Source: Paracoccaceae bacterium (GTDB lineage: Bacteria; Pseudomonadota; Alphaproteobacteria; Rhodobacterales; Rhodobacteraceae). Taken from it: a stretch of DNA of 9,301 nt. The notes under the pieces are model-generated. The model saw nothing but the letters and a program-made list of their open reading frames with translations, did not search any database and was not told the DNA's origin. Shown one piece after another: positions 6,382-9,301 of the stretch (positions are counted from its first letter, which is position 1; each line of letters starts with the position of its first letter). The stretch is from contig WFUK01000334.1 in the NCBI GenBank assembly GCA_015485015.1, positions 1-9,301 of the forward strand. Direction: 5' to 3'. A program made the translations under genes and the position numbers.

Positions 6382-7298
6382 GCCCGCACCCCGTAAAGCC
6401 CCGAGGGCCGCCAGACCAGAATCGCGGCCATCAGGATATAGATCAGCATGGAGGCCAGCGAGGCCCCGATCGTGGCGGCGCTGGCAGGCTCTAGAAACAG
6501 GCCAAACAGGCAGGGCAGAAATAGCGGGCCAAGGGTGTCTGTCAGGCCAACCAGTAACGCCCCGACCAAGGCCCCTTTGATCGAGCCGATGCCACCGATG
6601 ACGATCACCACAAAGGCTAAAATCAGCACAGGCTCCCCCATGCCAACCTGCACCGACTGGATCGCCCCGACCAGCGCGCCAGCCAAGCCGGCCAGCGCCG
6701 CGCCGAGGGCGAAAATGATGGTATAGAGCTTGCCGATATCCACCCCGAGCGCGCTGATCATTTCGCGATCATTTTCGCCGGCGCGAATGCGGATGCCAAG
6801 CTTGGTATGGGTGATAAGCCCGTATAACCCCAAGGCGACCGCAAGGCCGACGCCGATAATTGTGAGCCGGTATAAAGGGTATTGAATGCCGCCGGGCAGG
6901 GTGATCGGGCCGGATAGATAGGGCGGGATATTCAAAAACAGCGGGAAGGAACCGTATATCCAGCGGGTGCCTTCGGAGAATATGAGAATGAGCGCAAAAG
7001 TAGCCAAAACCTGATCCAGATGATCCCGCGCATAAAGCCGCCGGATAACCAGCACTTCAACCAGCGCGCCCGCCGCAGCGGCAGCGGCAATGCTGGCCGC
7101 CAAGGCCAGTAAAAACGAGCCGGTATAGGCAGCCACAGCCGCAGCGGCAAAAGCCCCGACCATATAAAGCGAGCCATGGGCCAGATTGATCAGCCCCATG
7201 ACGCCAAAAATCAGGGTCAGCCCTGCGGCGGTCAAAAAGAGCATCATGCCCGATTGCAACCCGTTCAGCACTTGCTCGGCCAGTAAAATTGCAGACAT
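6378..7298 (-). CDS. livH: HAAT-family ABC transporter permease LivH
   Basis: The other inner-membrane permease, 306 residues. It begins with LNGLQSGMMLFLTAAGLTLI (11-30) and GLINLAHGSLYMVGAF (35-50), the standard LivH opening. The coupling loop TKLGIRIRAGENDREMISALG (165-185) contacts the ATPases and leads into ALAGLAGALVG (201-211). VIGGIGSIKGALVGALLVG (233-251) is also diagnostic. Segments at 48-80 are unusually alanine-rich. GGAG (7309-7306) lies 7 bases before the ATG at 7298. It is separated from livK by 50 bases holding a strong hairpin, the only non-overlapping junction of the operon. It forms a heterodimer with LivM (family knowledge). Confidence 0.93.
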   Translation of the reverse strand: MSAILLAEQVLNGLQSGMMLFLTAAGLTLIFGVMGLINLAHGSLYMVGAFAAAAVAAYTGSFLLALAASIAAAAAAGALVEVLVIRRLYARDHLDQVLATFALILIFSEGTRWIYGSFPLFLNIPPYLSGPITLPGGIQYPLYRLTIIGVGLAVALGLYGLITHTKLGIRIRAGENDREMISALGVDIGKLYTIIFALGAALAGLAGALVGAIQSVQVGMGEPVLILAFVVIVIGGIGSIKGALVGALLVGLTDTLGPLFLPCLFGLFLEPASAATIGASLASMLIYILMAAILVWRPSGLYGVRA

Positions 7299-7314
7299 AA
7301 AACCGCTCCGGGTT

Positions 7315-7348
7315 CAGGGCGCGAAGGAAGCCCGCGCGCCCTGTTTTT
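7315..7348. terminator. Hairpin between livK and livH
   Basis: CAGGGCGCG (7315-7323) and CGCGCCCTG (7335-7343) are perfect 9-base inverted arms around an 11-base loop. TTTTT follows on the plus strand, so it is a good intrinsic terminator shape only for antisense transcription. In the operon's own direction the hairpin sits between the livK stop and livH start and has A5 before it but no U-run after it. It is therefore more likely an RNA-stabilising or decay-blocking structure that raises binding-protein mRNA over the downstream genes. Confidence 0.6.
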
Positions 7349-8500
7349 CTATGGTAGGTTACAGGCTTCTACATAAGCGTTGGAGCGGTTTTCCATGGCA
7401 ACACCGATCAGGCGGTTGGTGAAAATATCGCCTTCCTGCACCACTTCGCGCACATAGATATTCTGGATCGGGTGGTTATTGCTGGCAAACGCAAAATCAC
7501 CGCGCACGCTGTCAAAATCGGCAGCTTTAAGGGCGGCTTGAAAGGCATCCATATCCGAAACCGGCGCTACATCCATGGCGCTCAGCAGCAGATTGGCGGT
7601 ATCAAACCCTTGGCTGGCATATAGCGAAGGCAGGCGGCCATATTCGGCTTGAAAGCTCTCGACAAAGGCCGCATTGGCGGCATTTTCCAGATCTTTGTTC
7701 CATTGCGAGGTGTTGATTACCCCGAGCGCTGCTGCGCCTACGGCCTGCAAAATACCTTGGTCAAAGCTGAAGGCGGGGCCAACGACCGGCAGATCAATGC
7801 CGCTATCGGCATATTGCTTGAGGAAGGAAATCCCCATGCCGCCCGGCAGGAAGAAAAACACTGAATCGGCGCCGGAAGCCCGGATCTGGGCGATCTCGCT
7901 GGCGTAATCGGTCTGGCCAAGCTTGGTCAGCAATTCACCCGAAAGCTCGCCTTGGTAAAAGCGCTTGAAGCCGGTGAGCGCGTCGATGCCCGCGGGATAA
8001 TTCGGGGCCATGATGAAGGTATTTTGATAGCCTGCATCGTTGGAATAAGCGCCTGCGGCCTCGTGCAGGTTGTCATTTTGCCATGCTACGTTGAAATAAT
8101 TGGCATTACAGCCGCGCCCGGCCAGCGCCGAGGGGCCTGCATTTGGCGAGAGGTAAAACTTGCCTTGTGCCACCGCGCTTGGCACCACGGCCATCGCGAG
8201 GTTGGACCAGATAATGCCGGTCAGCACATCCACATTATCGGATTGGATCATGCGATCCGCAAGCTGAACCGCGATATCGGGCTTGCGCTGATCATCTTCG
8301 ATCACCAGCTCCAGATTGGCGTTGCCCGCTTGCTTGACCGCAAGCAAAAACCCGTCGCGCACATCAATGCCAAGCCCCGCGCCGCCGCCGGAAAGCGTTG
8401 TGATCATGCCCACGCGCACAGGGCCGTTATCGCTTTGTGCCATGGCGGGCAGCGCAAAGGCGGCCATTGCCGGAACGATCGCCAGATATCGAAGTTTCAT
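7349..8500 (-). CDS. HAAT-family ABC transporter periplasmic substrate-binding protein
   Basis: The extracytoplasmic receptor of the importer, 383 residues. A Sec signal peptide is clear: MKLRYLAIVPAMAAFALPAMA, cleaved after AMA (about residue 21) before QSDNG. The mature part is a type I periplasmic binding protein: VRVGMITTLSGGGAGLGIDV (28-47), DGFLLAVKQ (49-57), ELVIEDDQRKPDIAVQLADR (64-83) and TGIIWSNLAMAVVP (94-107). C131 and C380 may form the disulfide common in this family. The set resembles receptors for branched-chain amino acids, amides or aromatic acids; the ligand cannot be told from sequence, so I leave the symbol empty although the position is that of livK. Start ATG at 8500 has GGGAG (8511-8507) 6 bases upstream. 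As first gene of the operon it is expected to be the most abundant product. Confidence 0.92.
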   Translation of the reverse strand: MKLRYLAIVPAMAAFALPAMAQSDNGPVRVGMITTLSGGGAGLGIDVRDGFLLAVKQAGNANLELVIEDDQRKPDIAVQLADRMIQSDNVDVLTGIIWSNLAMAVVPSAVAQGKFYLSPNAGPSALAGRGCNANYFNVAWQNDNLHEAAGAYSNDAGYQNTFIMAPNYPAGIDALTGFKRFYQGELSGELLTKLGQTDYASEIAQIRASGADSVFFFLPGGMGISFLKQYADSGIDLPVVGPAFSFDQGILQAVGAAALGVINTSQWNKDLENAANAAFVESFQAEYGRLPSLYASQGFDTANLLLSAMDVAPVSDMDAFQAALKAADFDSVRGDFAFASNNHPIQNIYVREVVQEGDIFTNRLIGVAMENRSNAYVEACNLP

Positions 8501-8534
8501 AATATTCTCCCACAGAATTAAAGTTATTTCGCGG

Positions 8535-8551
8535 TGGCAATTTCCTTGCCA
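8535..8551. repeat. Inverted repeat in the livK leader
   Basis: TGGCAA (8535-8540) and TTGCCA (8546-8551) are exact inverted copies 5 bases apart, flanked asymmetrically by CGCG at 8530-8533 and 8556-8559. It lies between the candidate promoter and the livK ATG, so it could be an operator or a leader-RNA hairpin. The regulator is not visible in the window. Confidence 0.5.
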
Positions 8552-8592
8552 TTCTCGCGATCTTCCAAATTTAAGCTCGGGTATTCTGTATC

Positions 8593-8598
8593 ATTATA
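8593..8598 (-). promoter_or_regulatory. Candidate -10 element of the liv operon
   Basis: A perfect TATAAT reads on the minus strand at 8598-8593, 93 bases before the livK ATG, and would give a leader of about 85 bases. No convincing TTGACA-like hexamer is found at 16-18 bases (GGAATT is at 17), so an activator may be needed or the match may be chance. Confidence 0.4.
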
Positions 8599-8728
8599 CC
8601 GGCGTGTCTATCGTTAATTCCGGTTTTTGCAGATTTTTCACGGGTTTTGCCGGGGTAGCTCTGCAATTGGTTGATTTTAGCTAAAGAACTGTGCCATTTC
8701 GGGGGCAGGAATGGCGGAGAGGGGCGTT

Positions 8729-9082
8729 ATGGGTGAAAATGTATTTGTTTTGGTGGTTGGCCTTGGGCTGGCGGGCTGTGCTTCGCAGCCGGGGGCGCCG
8801 GTGGCTGATGCCAAAAACCGCGTGGTCGATATTGTAAACACCACCGCCGCCCCGTTGGAATTTTTCGCCATTAACGCCGAGCGCTCGCGGGCATTTCGGG
8901 CTCGCATGGCCGAGCAAACCGTGGCCGCCACCTATTATGCGACCGTGAATTTCGACGATCAGAGCGGGGCCTGCCTCTATAATCTATTTGTCTCGGCGGC
9001 CTCGGGCGCGACGGCAGAAACGGCGCGCTTTGATGTGTGTCGCGAGGTCGCGTGGGTGGTTACGCCCGATATGCTGCAATAG
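8729..9082 (+). CDS. Small predicted lipoprotein, unassigned
   Basis: I do not recognise a family. From the ATG at 8729 the product is 117 residues: a short hydrophobic signal VFVLVVGLGLAGC with the lipobox LAGC and C17 as the lipidated cysteine, followed by Ala, which predicts outer-membrane sorting. The mature part has RVVDIVNTTAAPLEFFAI (31-48), a charged helix-like stretch (51-62), and two cysteines, C82 (GACLYNL) and C104 (FDVCREV), well placed for a periplasmic disulfide. The 8729 start is preferred because GGAGAGGGG (8716-8724) lies 4 bases ahead; an in-frame ATG at 8711 would add six residues including an arginine. Neither n-region is clearly positive, which is mildly unusual. It is divergent from livK; no partner gene is visible. 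No promoter is obvious, but a palindrome TTTAGCTAAA is at 8676-8685. Confidence 0.7.
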   Translation: MGENVFVLVVGLGLAGCASQPGAPVADAKNRVVDIVNTTAAPLEFFAINAERSRAFRARMAEQTVAATYYATVNFDDQSGACLYNLFVSAASGATAETARFDVCREVAWVVTPDMLQ

Positions 9083-9174
9083 GGATTGCACTTTTTTGTG
9101 AGCCGAGCGGCGCTTTTGATATCTGGATAGGTGCCGTGGCCCATAATTGCAAAAAACACCTTTAGGTGGAATTC

Positions 9175-9216
9175 ATGGCGATCCATATGAGATCAAAAAA
9201 AGGTTTATGCCGGTAG
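9175..9216 (+). CDS. Possible 13-codon leader-type ORF
   Basis: ATG at 9175 reads 13 codons (MAIHMRSKKGLCR) to TAG at 9214. It is very short, and is listed only because AGGTGG (9164-9169) sits 5 bases upstream, one of the best ribosome binding sites in the window. That site can pair with CACC (9157-9160) in a small hairpin. A second ORF of 22 codons (9207-9275) starts inside its end, after AAAAAAAGG. No codon family is enriched as in classic attenuators. The true next gene probably lies beyond 9301. The remainder of 9083-9301 is AT-rich with no firm feature. Confidence 0.2.
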   Translation: MAIHMRSKKGLCR

Positions 9217-9301
9217 TTTTCGAGAGCGTGTTGCGCAGGCTCCAATCGGAAATTTTCCGCGAATTTCAGGGGTAAAAAATATTTAACCAGAAATAAAAAC
9301 C

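Noticed and set aside
8677..8931. Minus-strand open frames opposite the lipoprotein
   Set aside because: They have no ribosome site or recognisable domain, whereas the plus-strand frame has a lipobox and strong ribosome site.
9164..9190. Vector-like stretch with EcoRI and NdeI sites near an ATG
   Set aside because: GAATTC and CATATG occur close together by chance; the flanking sequence shows no cloning vector and continues as ordinary AT-rich DNA.

Overview
The window looks like chromosomal DNA of an alphaproteobacterium, most likely a Rhodobacterales-type marine or aquatic species. This is inferred from protein style (topoisomerase I, ZapE/AFG1, DUF1697, a compact liv-type operon), moderately high GC and purine-rich Shine-Dalgarno sites. 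No rRNA or tRNA is present to fix the taxonomy. I see no phage, transposase, integrase or CRISPR signature.

Layout. (1) 1-483, minus: the N-terminal 161 codons of topA, running off the left edge. (2) 484-742: a divergent intergenic region with promoter-like elements for topA and for the next gene, including short inverted repeats. (3) 743-2026, plus: a sulfide:quinone oxidoreductase of the Acidithiobacillus-like kind with all three expected cysteines, ending in a clear intrinsic terminator. (4) 2075-2299: about 220 bases of non-coding DNA packed with hairpins, one of them a 42-base near-palindrome. (5) 2300-3943, plus: a DUF1697 protein and the ATPase ZapE/AFG1, 36 bases apart. (6) 3970-8500, minus: a complete five-gene branched-chain-amino-acid-type (HAAT) ABC importer in the order livK-livH-livM-livG-livF. 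Start and stop codons overlap at every junction except livK/livH, where a hairpin lies. (7) 8501-8728: the livK leader and promoter region, divergent to (8) 8729-9082, plus, a small unassigned lipoprotein. (9) 9083-9301: no firm gene, but a possible 13-codon leader-type ORF with a strong ribosome binding site.

How the parts work together. The importer is self-contained: a secreted binding protein, two permeases and two ATPases. Its true substrate (branched-chain amino acid, amide, urea or aromatic acid) cannot be read from sequence alone. The SQR would oxidise sulfide at the membrane and pass electrons to quinone, serving detoxification or energy gain. It is a single-gene unit with its own promoter and terminator and no sulfur genes beside it. 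topA, zapE and the DUF1697 gene are housekeeping or unassigned.

I did not find a convincing new multi-gene system. The points most worth a second look are the operator-like palindrome on the SQR promoter, the hairpin cluster after SQR, the hairpin between livK and livH, the inverted repeat in the livK leader, and the uncharacterised lipoprotein with the small ORF downstream.
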